A stretch of DNA of 47,044 bases, taken from NCBI GenBank assembly GCA_003023725.1, contig PXYT01000024.1:38833-85876 (forward strand), given 5' to 3'. The notes under the pieces are model-generated. The model made no database searches. It saw only the letters and a program-made list of their open reading frames with translations, and was not told the origin of the DNA. Origin of the DNA: Sulfobacillus benefaciens (GTDB taxonomy: Bacteria; Bacillota; Sulfobacillia; Sulfobacillales; Sulfobacillaceae). The position numbers and the translations under genes were made by a program. This document shows, piece by piece, positions 32,904 to 40,361 of the stretch (its first letter is position 1; every line of letters begins with the position of its first letter).

Positions 32904-34925
32904 ATGAAAACCATAACGACTGAGGATCTCTTCCGTTTCAAACTGGGGGGAGACATCCAAATTTGTCCAGGCAAAGATTTGGCGGTTTACGTGGAAAACC
33001 AGGCTGATCGTAAAACCAACGGCTACCAAACCCGCATTATGAAAATCTGGAAAGATCAAACCCCGGAAATCTTTACCCAGGGGCCCGACGACCACTTTCC
33101 CCGGTTCTCCCCGGACGGCCAGTGGTTGGCCTTCATCTCCAAACGCAGTGGTCAAAATCAGATTTGGACGATGGCGACCGACGGAGGAGAGGCCCGGCAA
33201 CTCTCGTTCATCGACGGTGGCCTCGAATCCTTTGTCTGGGCTCCTGACTCGCTAACCCTATATGCCACGGCTCTGCTCACCGAAGACGGCATTCGGCAGG
33301 AAACGGATAAGGAAAACCCCGACGAGTACCTGAAGTTTAATCAAGATGTCAAAGTCATCACCGAGCTGTCCCACAAAATGGATGGAGTAGGTTTTTATGG
33401 GAAACGCAGGCCTCATATCGTCAAGTTGATCCGGGATAAGAGCCGTGAACCGGAACAACTGACTTATGGCCCCTACCGTCACAGTCAGCTAGCGGTTTCC
33501 CCAGACGGCAACCAGCTTTTCTTCTGTTCCCGCTATGAAGAAGATTACGATCGGGAGCCTTTCGAGCAACACATTTACCGCTTAGACCTCCGAGAAGTCG
33601 CAACAAAAACCCGGAACGCTCCTCCACAAAGGCTGTCCCCAATCGGTATTGGGGCCTACTCTCCTTTTGTGCATCCCGATGGTTCACATCTCTTCTTTAT
33701 TGGTTCCCGCACCGAAGATCTGGGCTATGACAATCCCTCTTTGTTTGTCGTCCCCCTCGGCCAGCCTGAAAACTGCCGAAAAATCGCTCCCAATTGGGAT
33801 CGTCCTTTCGCTGATGAGTCCTTGTCCGATATGCTGGGGCCGGCTGGCAATCCCTTACGTTTCGATGAGGATGGATCCCACATTTTCTCCCTGACGAGTG
33901 ACACGGGCTCTGTGCAACTGGCCCGCATAGACTGGCAGCGGGATGAGGTGGAACTGTTGACCGCGGGTTCTCATGTCGTCTACAGTTACGATCTTGACCC
34001 CCGCAGGTCCTATGCCATATTGGCCGTCAACACCCCGGCCAACCCCACGCAAATTGAATGGCTGGACTGTTCCTCCTCGTCGGCCGAGCCTATTGTCCTG
34101 ACAAATCCGAACCTGGAGTTTTTGCGCTCGGTTCAGTTGTCGAGCCCTGAACGCTTTCGTTACCACACCCCACAAGGACCCGAAATTGACGGATGGGTCC
34201 TTCCTCCCGTCAATCGGGAAAAGGGACGAAAGTACCCGGCAGTCCTCGCCATTCATGGCGGACCCATGATGATGTACGCCGACAGTTTCTTTTTGGAATT
34301 TCAGTGGCTGGCAGCTCACGGGTATGCCGTCATCTACACGAACCCCCGTGGTTCTCAAGGATATGGCCGTGACTTTTGTCTGGCCATCCAGAAAGAATGG
34401 GGTCACCTCGACTACGAAGACATTATGACCGGTCTTGACACTGCACTAAAGAATCACCCATGGATTGACGGCGAACGATTGGCCGTAGCCGGCGGGTCTT
34501 ATGGCGGGTTTATGACCAACTGGATTGTGGGTCACACACACCGTTTCAAAGCGGCTATCACCATGCGCTCGGTGGTAGACTGGAAAGCCATGGTAGGGAC
34601 TGGAGACGCGGGCTGGCACTGGATGAGACTCGCCGGCGGCGTGGCTCCCTGGCACCCTGATGACGGCTGGTACCGGCGTCAAAGCCCGATAACTTATGTG
34701 GAGAATATCACTACCCCCTTGCTGATCGAACATCAGGAAGGAGATTTGCGCTGTCCGATTGAACAGGGGGAAATCCTTTTTACAGCCGTGAAATACCTAA
34801 ACAAGGCGCCTGTAAAATTTATCCGCTATCCCGACGAGTTCCACGGGATGAGTCGCAATGGTAAGCCCTGGCATAGAATTTTTCGCCTCAACAGTTTTAT
34901 CGAATGGCTCGAAGACTATTTATAA
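32904..34925 (+). CDS. S9-family prolyl-oligopeptidase-like peptidase (acylaminoacyl-peptidase/DPP type)
   Basis: These serine peptidases cut short peptides, often releasing dipeptides or acylated residues. The 673-residue product has an N-terminal beta-propeller with repeated SPDG-type blades (FSPDGQWLAFIS, VSPDGNQLFF) and a C-terminal alpha/beta-hydrolase domain. The catalytic Ser is in AVAGGSYGGFMTNW, the Asp in HQEGDLRCPIEQGE and the His in DEFHGMSRNG. No signal peptide is visible, so it acts inside the cell, probably on peptides taken up or produced by tricorn-type proteolysis. GGGAGG lies 12 bases before the ATG. A 12-bp direct repeat (34920-34931 and 34934-34945) covers the stop. Confidence 0.92.
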   Translation: MKTITTEDLFRFKLGGDIQICPGKDLAVYVENQADRKTNGYQTRIMKIWKDQTPEIFTQGPDDHFPRFSPDGQWLAFISKRSGQNQIWTMATDGGEARQLSFIDGGLESFVWAPDSLTLYATALLTEDGIRQETDKENPDEYLKFNQDVKVITELSHKMDGVGFYGKRRPHIVKLIRDKSREPEQLTYGPYRHSQLAVSPDGNQLFFCSRYEEDYDREPFEQHIYRLDLREVATKTRNAPPQRLSPIGIGAYSPFVHPDGSHLFFIGSRTEDLGYDNPSLFVVPLGQPENCRKIAPNWDRPFADESLSDMLGPAGNPLRFDEDGSHIFSLTSDTGSVQLARIDWQRDEVELLTAGSHVVYSYDLDPRRSYAILAVNTPANPTQIEWLDCSSSSAEPIVLTNPNLEFLRSVQLSSPERFRYHTPQGPEIDGWVLPPVNREKGRKYPAVLAIHGGPMMMYADSFFLEFQWLAAHGYAVIYTNPRGSQGYGRDFCLAIQKEWGHLDYEDIMTGLDTALKNHPWIDGERLAVAGGSYGGFMTNWIVGHTHRFKAAITMRSVVDWKAMVGTGDAGWHWMRLAGGVAPWHPDDGWYRRQSPITYVENITTPLLIEHQEGDLRCPIEQGEILFTAVKYLNKAPVKFIRYPDEFHGMSRNGKPWHRIFRLNSFIEWLEDYL

Positions 34926-35991
34926 AGATTCGGTTATAAAGATTCACACACCTTGGCATTGGTGCCTCATCACTCGCGTAACGGCACTTTGAGAGATTTT
35001 CCGTCAAAGATCAACCTGAGGATTTGGTTCATTGTCCTCCACAACCTGTCTACATCCGCAGGGAGCACCACTCTTGCCGAGAATTTGATGCCGGTCTTTA
35101 TGAAAGCCGTGCGCACAAAACCACAAACCAGGCGGAGTCTTGTACGTCTGGATACGCAAGGGTGAAGAAAACGTGAAACGAAGCCGATTCGTCAACGCCC
35201 CCGGCCTAAAGGCCGGAGCGGGCGACAGCCAATGCCATCGACTTGACGCCTCTCACCGACATCGCTCTCGGGAAGATGTTTCGTTATCGGCACCGGGAGG
35301 CATCACCGACCATGCCGATGAACCCGGGCGGTGACTAGTTGCCCGGGTTCATCGAAGAAACGTTCCATCCCTTGCGGGGCAAAAGGGACTCGTCCGCGAC
35401 CTGCGAGCGCAGAGAGGAAGAACCGCTCCGGCGTCGGACAGCATAGGACTCTCACCGTCACACCGTCACGGTAGGAGCCTTCGCATAAACCTCTGAGATT
35501 CACTAAACATAGCCTCTCGCAGCATTAGTCCATGCAATCGCGGAAGGAGATTTCTCGCGTATCGCGGCTCCTTGCCGGCCTGAATGCCGAGGAGGAGCCG
35601 TGCCATATCTTGATGCTTGTCTTGCGTCAGCGCGTGTTTCCCCGGTCCCTAAGAGGCACCTTGCATAAGGTCACGGCGAGAACCAAGCGCCGCGAGAAAA
35701 CCGTATGTTCCGGCGCAATGCCAAGAACATTCCGCAAATGGACGAATCCTTGGGGAATGATACGGTCCGCGTGTATTTGGTCACGTCGAATTATTACAGA
35801 AGTCACGGGTTCCCTCGCCGATACCAACATTCATGGCGAGCACATTAAGATGCCTGACAAAGCGTAAAGAGCCGTGGGACCTTCAGGAATTGCTCTATGG
35901 CACCACAACAACGGGTAAGTTCTCCCCGTTCTTGTTCGCGAAGGTTAACATTTCCTCATAATTATTAAAAGATTAGGAGGCACCGCATCCG
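34926..35991. other. about 1.07 kb with no convincing gene
   Basis: Several short overlapping frames exist on both strands, none with a recognisable domain or a good ribosome-binding site. The stretch contains two GC-rich hairpins: CCGGCC-TAAA-GGCCGG near 35198-35213, reminiscent of IS200/IS605-type element ends, and the perfect 14-bp repeat at 35316-35354. It also has an 8-bp tandem CACCGTCA near 35455. It is probably decayed mobile or accessory DNA; no transposase can be named. Confidence 0.45.
35316..35354. repeat. perfect 14-bp inverted repeat
   Basis: Arms CGATGAACCCGGGC (35316-35329) and GCCCGGGTTCATCG (35341-35354) flank an 11-nt spacer. It is a strong hairpin on either strand with no U-tract, inside the gene-poor stretch. 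Confidence 0.8.
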
Positions 35992-36192
35992 ATGTCTGAT
36001 GAGAATGTGCGAGCGATACAGCGTTTCGTGCATTGGCAGCACGCTTTGACACAACTGCAGGTGAGTAAAACCGCCATTGCCGCAACCACTCCTCGCCCGT
36101 GGCAAAGGGGCAGAGAGTTCGAGCCTTATGAGCCCATTTTGTTGGCCGTTAACACGCCGAGTGTTATAAACGCGCCAATTTCTGTTCTATGA
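35992..36192 (+). CDS. small hypothetical ORF
   Basis: A 66-residue reading frame has AGGAGG eleven bases before its ATG, the best ribosome-binding site in this stretch. The product begins MSDENVRAIQRFVHWQHALTQ, which could form a helix; no family is recognised. Its last codons overlap the 3' end of the convergent hydrolase gene by 29 bases, so the C-terminus may result from a truncation. Confidence 0.35.
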   Translation: MSDENVRAIQRFVHWQHALTQLQVSKTAIAATTPRPWQRGREFEPYEPILLAVNTPSVINAPISVL

Positions 36193-37006
36193 TGCGCTCC
36201 GCTTGCTGCAGCAGATCGGTGAACGCTTCCAGATTATAATCATAGGGCAAATGACCGGCGCCGGGCAGAATCAGTACCGGAAAAGAAGAATCGACAGCCT
36301 TTAACACCGCCGGCAACGGAAAAAGGATGTCATGATCTCCGTGAATCGCTACTGTGGGTACCCCGCTGCGAGTAATTCCGCTCACAAATTGCGGCACATC
36401 ATAAAACTGGCGCATCCGTGCCATTTCTCTCGCCCTTCGCCACCCCCAGCGCATTCGTCGGCGTGTGGCCGGCGGAATACTGTTTGGATCGAGCCCCAAG
36501 GCTTTCAAGGTTCTGTTCCCGTAAAAATCCGCACTAGTCACCCAGATACCTATCCGGTTCAACCACGTCCAGGCCGATGTTTTCATCGCATTTAGAGGAG
36601 AAAAGTATCCTGCACTGGATACTAGAACTAATCCCCCCACGTCCCGGGGATAAACACGTGCCAGATCCCCCGCCACCATACCGCCAAAAGAATGACCTAC
36701 TAATACAGGCGTTTCCAAGTGTAGATGAGTCATGAGCGCGTGGAGCGCTTCCCGAAAATCCTCGATTCGCTGAACAAAGCGGGGCAACTGGGAATCGCCA
36801 AATCCCGGCAAATCGACAGCAACATACTGTCCGGATACAGGATTTCTTTCAAGAAGGTCGGCAAAGGCCCATCGGGAAGATCCCATTCCGTGAATAAAGA
36901 CCCATGTTTTCTCTCGTCCGGTTCCGGGCCAGAAAGACCATGCAAGACGCAGGCGCTGACCTCGCAATGTGATGATTGTGGTCCGTCTTCGGAGATCGGC
37001 ATGCAT
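36164..37006 (-). CDS. alpha/beta-hydrolase
   Basis: The 280-residue product is a typical single-domain hydrolase with the oxyanion segment FIHGMGSS, the nucleophile elbow VGHSFGGMVA (Ser about residue 107), the Asp in IHGDHDILFP and the His in GAGHLPYDY; a cap region lies between about 140 and 205. The substrate is unknown; it could be an esterase or C-C hydrolase. The ATG has AAGGA nine bases upstream. It starts 21 bases after the CAP-domain gene and completes the CsoR-like operon. Confidence 0.88.
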   Translation of the reverse strand: MHADLRRRTTIITLRGQRLRLAWSFWPGTGREKTWVFIHGMGSSRWAFADLLERNPVSGQYVAVDLPGFGDSQLPRFVQRIEDFREALHALMTHLHLETPVLVGHSFGGMVAGDLARVYPRDVGGLVLVSSAGYFSPLNAMKTSAWTWLNRIGIWVTSADFYGNRTLKALGLDPNSIPPATRRRMRWGWRRAREMARMRQFYDVPQFVSGITRSGVPTVAIHGDHDILFPLPAVLKAVDSSFPVLILPGAGHLPYDYNLEAFTDLLQQAERIIEQKLARL

Positions 37007-37027
37007 TCTTAAGCATCCTTCTTTCGT

Positions 37028-38587
37028 TTACCACCAAAATTGCGTGCTGTTGCCGCTGCCCGTCACAGCTTCCACAATCTCGCCGGAGGAAGGCCGGGGA
37101 AGATGGCAGGTCATCAATCCCGCCGAGTTGGTCACACCGAGGGCAAGAGCAACCGGCATTGTCTTGGGGGAATCGGCAAAGATTTGCACAGCCTCGTTTT
37201 GGACCGGTGCCCCATTCCCGGCTTTGACCACAGACACCGTCAACTCGTTGTGCCCTGTAACATCTACCGCCACGGACTGATCACTGCCGCCAGTCGTGAA
37301 ATGCCACCGCAAATGGACCATGCCTTCTTTTTGATTGTTGAACCGGGCTCTAGCCTGTACAGACACATCATACCGCGTATCAGGTCTAAGGATGTGGGAC
37401 GGCACTATGCCCAATTGATTCCAGGCCATGCCGTGAACCCCCGGAGCATCTATAACCGCGGAAACAGGGGAATTTCCCGTAATCAAGAGTGCGTGCACAT
37501 CGCTCAGGCGCGCCACCGTGGGGAAATCTACGGTAATGGGATATCCAAATTGATGAGAAAATCCTCCCGCCACCGGATCTGGATTTTCAATATCTATCCA
37601 TCCGGTTGACACGCCCGATTGCCCCGGCGCAGGATAAGCCACAGCCAGGGGCAGGGTAGGGCGGTATCCGAACCCCAAATCCATTACCACAGCTCCTTTA
37701 GGGCCTGCGGCTTGCCCTGCCCCCGCAGCCACAACGTTCGGAGAAAGAATGGACAGTCGGTGGAATACGGTATCGGTTAAATTTTGAATCACCGTCACAG
37801 GTGCCGCTGACTGTGTCCACTCTATTCCCACCTCGCCGTCCAGAGGGCTTTGCCATCCAAAAGCCATATCCCGATCCCAGGGGCTGAATCCGCTAAAGGC
37901 CGGTTTCGAGGGATCTTCCACATGAAAAGATGGCGATTGATAGCCGTTTTTGTGTACATAACGGGCGTGAGCCGCAGCTGCCAGCGCCAGGGACCGGCTC
38001 CATATCACGGCCGGTTCACCAAGACGGGATCGCAAAATATTCAATGCATTTAAATAAGACGTTTGCCCTATCGTGGCCTCATAGGGACGCAACTTTTCCC
38101 ACTCGGATGCAGACCATGGGGTCACTCGGATTGTCCAGACGGACACCGGAGTTTGAAACCCCGGTGCGGTAAAACGGACCGTATAAGGTCCCGGCGGCAA
38201 CGCTTTCACAAGACGCACACCCACAAAGCCGTCCGACATGTACCGCAAAGACCCGGTCGTCACAGCTCCCCAACGTCCCGACACTTTGAGACGCAGATGA
38301 TCGGTCGCCAGACTCTGGGTGTTGTCCCCAACAAACTGAACGCCAATAAACCGAGGAGAGACAATAGCGTCATAGGAATGGGGAATAATGGGGCTGATCA
38401 CGTTCCGGGATTCATAGCCCTGATTGGCCAGCGTGGAATAAGGGCCAAAGGAGCCTCGGATTATGAATTTCCCCGGAGAAACCCCGGGCACCATCCCATA
38501 GTCTACCGGACCAGAATCGAGGAGGACACAGCTCCAAGTCACCAGCAACACGATCCCAATTCTGCCAAGCCAGCCAATTCCCGTCAC
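37028..38587 (-). CDS. secreted CAP (SCP-like) domain protein
   Basis: The 519-residue product has an N-terminal signal or anchor helix (IGWLGRIGIVLLVTWSCVLL), a beta-rich region, and a CAP domain (about residues 175-310). The CAP call rests on YLNALNILRSRLGEPAVIWS, ALAAAAHARYVHKNG and SFHVEDPSKPAFSG, where the helix and two His residues match the bacterial SCP-like fold. The C-terminal 200 residues look like Ig-type beta domains. It should act outside the cell; the function of bacterial CAP proteins is mostly unknown. I choose GTG 38587, with AGGAGG five bases upstream, over an ATG twelve codons earlier that directly abuts AGAGGA. It lies 45 bases after the CsoR-like gene. Confidence 0.75.
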   Translation of the reverse strand: MTGIGWLGRIGIVLLVTWSCVLLDSGPVDYGMVPGVSPGKFIIRGSFGPYSTLANQGYESRNVISPIIPHSYDAIVSPRFIGVQFVGDNTQSLATDHLRLKVSGRWGAVTTGSLRYMSDGFVGVRLVKALPPGPYTVRFTAPGFQTPVSVWTIRVTPWSASEWEKLRPYEATIGQTSYLNALNILRSRLGEPAVIWSRSLALAAAAHARYVHKNGYQSPSFHVEDPSKPAFSGFSPWDRDMAFGWQSPLDGEVGIEWTQSAAPVTVIQNLTDTVFHRLSILSPNVVAAGAGQAAGPKGAVVMDLGFGYRPTLPLAVAYPAPGQSGVSTGWIDIENPDPVAGGFSHQFGYPITVDFPTVARLSDVHALLITGNSPVSAVIDAPGVHGMAWNQLGIVPSHILRPDTRYDVSVQARARFNNQKEGMVHLRWHFTTGGSDQSVAVDVTGHNELTVSVVKAGNGAPVQNEAVQIFADSPKTMPVALALGVTNSAGLMTCHLPRPSSGEIVEAVTGSGNSTQFWW

Positions 38588-38632
38588 CCAATCCTCCTGC
38601 AATAGGTTTCTCGAGCGGTTCATTCCTCTGTT

Positions 38633-38926
38633 CTATAAGCGGCCCTTGGCATTGAGTTCGGCCAAAATAGCCCGAACTTGATCCGGATCCAAAGGTCCCG
38701 CCGCCTGCTCTATGCCGTCTACCACACCGCATGCGCTCACGACGCGAGCCACCTGCCCTAAAGCCCCCGAAATTGCGGCCAGTTGAGTGAGTATGGCCTT
38801 ACAATCCTCATCGCGCTCCAGCATTGCCTGAACTCCGCGCGCTTGGCCTTCGATCCGGCGCATTCGGCGTATTAAGTCATCACGATCCCAATATTTCGCA
38901 ATTACTGGGCGTTTTTCTGTGTCCAT
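38633..38926 (-). CDS. CsoR/RcnR-family repressor with non-canonical cysteines
   Basis: The 97-residue product has the all-helical DUF156 fold: RRMRRIEGQARGVQAMLERDE, then Cys42 in DEDCKAILTQLAAISGAL, and a C-terminal helix. CsoR copper sensors use Cys, His (25 residues later) and Cys (29 later). Here both later positions are Gly, and the only other cysteine is Cys66, 24 residues after Cys42. A standard copper or CstR-type persulfide site is therefore absent, and the inducer is unknown. An operator-like palindrome ATACCC-N4-AGGTAT-type site overlaps its promoter. It heads an operon with a CAP protein and a hydrolase. Confidence 0.85.
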   Translation of the reverse strand: MDTEKRPVIAKYWDRDDLIRRMRRIEGQARGVQAMLERDEDCKAILTQLAAISGALGQVARVVSACGVVDGIEQAAGPLDPDQVRAILAELNAKGRL

Positions 38927-39001
38927 GGATTAACAGTTCACCGCCCTTTGCGTCAGTAGGATATCCGGCTCGTGGTAAAAAGATGCCGTGTCGTCCTTTC
39001 T

Positions 39002-39022
39002 ATTATATACCCTGCCAGGTAT
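39002..39022 (-). promoter_or_regulatory. promoter and CsoR-type operator of the repressor operon
   Basis: The minus strand has TATAAT at 39002-39007. Immediately upstream lies the imperfect palindrome ATACCCTGCCAGGTAT (39007-39022 on the plus strand), 12 of 16 symmetric. CsoR operators characteristically have TACCC...GGGTA arms, so autoregulation of the operon is likely. No good -35 box is seen, which would fit a promoter that binds its repressor there. Confidence 0.6.
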
Positions 39023-39247
39023 GAAGGGGAGAATACAAACGCAATTGTCCCGTTCAGCATATCTTTCGGAATTTGAAACATATTGGAAACAAGTTATGTG
39101 TTTAATTACAGTAAAGAAAAACTTTTAAGTTAAGTTCCCGAGTTCAAGAAGGCAACCGATGAAATGTCTCAGACTGAGGCATTACCAATTGGCGAACGAT
39201 TTCACTGGAAATTTGGGATTTGGGTATCAAAGGAGGTCTGTGTACCG

Positions 39248-39445
39248 ATGTTAACAATTATGATTTGTCCCAAATGCCGACGTTATCCGTTACGCACTGT
39301 AACCAATCACGCTTCTGGTGATATCTACAAGATTTGCGACAACTATCCCATCTGCTCCTATGTCGAGGACTTGGAGCCGTGGATTCCGGTTGACCTTATT
39401 CAAGCGGACCATAACGCTTTTCCCGCTAGACGCCACACGGCCTGA
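39248..39445 (+). CDS. small topoisomerase-type zinc-ribbon protein
   Basis: The 65-residue product has one C4 zinc ribbon: CPKC near the N-terminus and CDNYPIC about 20 residues later, within YKICDNYPICSYV. This closely resembles the zinc-finger repeats at the C-terminus of bacterial topoisomerase I (CPKC...GCSNYPECRY). A free-standing single ribbon may bind single-stranded nucleic acid or a partner protein. I start at ATG 39248 because AAAGGAGG lies eleven bases upstream; an ATG 28 codons earlier lacks one. The first 320 bases upstream of it hold only the divergent repressor promoter. Confidence 0.7.
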   Translation: MLTIMICPKCRRYPLRTVTNHASGDIYKICDNYPICSYVEDLEPWIPVDLIQADHNAFPARRHTA

Positions 39446-39510
39446 GTTGCCGTCCGCCTCCAACTTCCATATACTAGAAAAGGGCTTTAGTCGATGACAT
39501 GTCACGTTAC

Positions 39511-39554
39511 TCAATGTACGGCAAGGTACCTCAACTTACCCTGCCGTACATTGA
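39511..39554. repeat. 13+4-bp inverted repeat between the zinc-ribbon gene and pcp
   Basis: Arms TCAATGTACGGCA (39511-39523) and TGCCGTACATTGA (39542-39554) pair perfectly. After one A/C mismatch, GGTA and TACC extend the stem around an 8-nt loop. There is no U-tract. It could end the zinc-ribbon transcript or control pcp, which starts 50 bases later. Confidence 0.8.
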
Positions 39555-39603
39555 CTGCATTGAAGGGCTGTTTTCGACACTTTAACGGAAGGCGGAATGT
39601 TCC

Positions 39604-40206
39604 GTGATTCTTGTGACCTATTTCGACCCTTTTGGCGGTCATATTGCCAATGTATCCCAAGAAGTTGCCACTCGTCTTCCCCGGTGTGATGACGTGGCAA
39701 TCAGGGAACTTCGTACGGCGAGACGCGACGTGGAAAAACAACTTCCCCAGTGGATTGCCGAAATAGAACCCAACGCGATTCTGGGTCTCGGTCAGGCCCA
39801 GGGACGATCTGTACCCACATTGGAACGAATCGGCATCAATCTGATCGATTCCCAAACTCCAGACAACCGGCAGGAAATTCACCGGGACGATCCCATCGTG
39901 TTCGGCGGCCCGAGTGCCTACTTCAGCACCCTTCCTCTCCGCCGAATTCTCGACGCGGTTCGCCATCAAGGATTGCCCATCGACCTGTCGCTATCGGCCG
40001 GAAGTTTTATGTGCAACCAAGCCCTATATTTGATGCGCCATAGTGCCCCGGATATTCCGGCGGGCTTCTTGCACTTGCCCCTCCTGCCCGCTCAGGCAGC
40101 GCAGACGTCTCACACGCCCAGCATGGCGCTAAACGATCAACTGACCGTCGTTCGTATTACACTGGATACGATTACGACGTGGTTACGCACACGCCAACAC
40201 GTTTAA
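39604..40206 (+). CDS. pcp: pyroglutamyl-peptidase I (family C15)
   Basis: Pcp removes N-terminal pyroglutamate from peptides. The 200-residue product shows the C15 landmarks: FDPFGG at the N-terminus, Glu in LERIGINLIDSQTPDN, the nucleophile Cys in SAGSFMCNQALY and the His in GFLHLPLLP. The GTG start has GGAAGGCGGA seven bases upstream. It sits 155 bases ahead of the tricorn gene and probably works in the same intracellular peptide breakdown. Confidence 0.93.
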   Translation: MILVTYFDPFGGHIANVSQEVATRLPRCDDVAIRELRTARRDVEKQLPQWIAEIEPNAILGLGQAQGRSVPTLERIGINLIDSQTPDNRQEIHRDDPIVFGGPSAYFSTLPLRRILDAVRHQGLPIDLSLSAGSFMCNQALYLMRHSAPDIPAGFLHLPLLPAQAAQTSHTPSMALNDQLTVVRITLDTITTWLRTRQHV

Positions 40207-40361
40207 CTGCAATCATTGCGTTACCAAGTCGTATGAACATGCCAGGTCATGAAAGCGGAGCATTTCTTTCATACTAGAGACACGAATGACAACCGTACAA
40301 CCCCAGGGTTGCCCAGATCCAAGCGGGAAAGGGGACCGGATTAATTTTAAGGAGGTTTTAT

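Noticed and set aside
34920-34945. 12-bp direct repeat over the S9 stop codon as a functional element
   Set aside because: A short 14-bp-period duplication can arise by slippage; nothing else supports a role.
35195-35215. Defined IS200/IS605 end from the CCGGCC-TAAA-GGCCGG hairpin
   Set aside because: There is no transposase and no second end; a lone GC hairpin is not enough.
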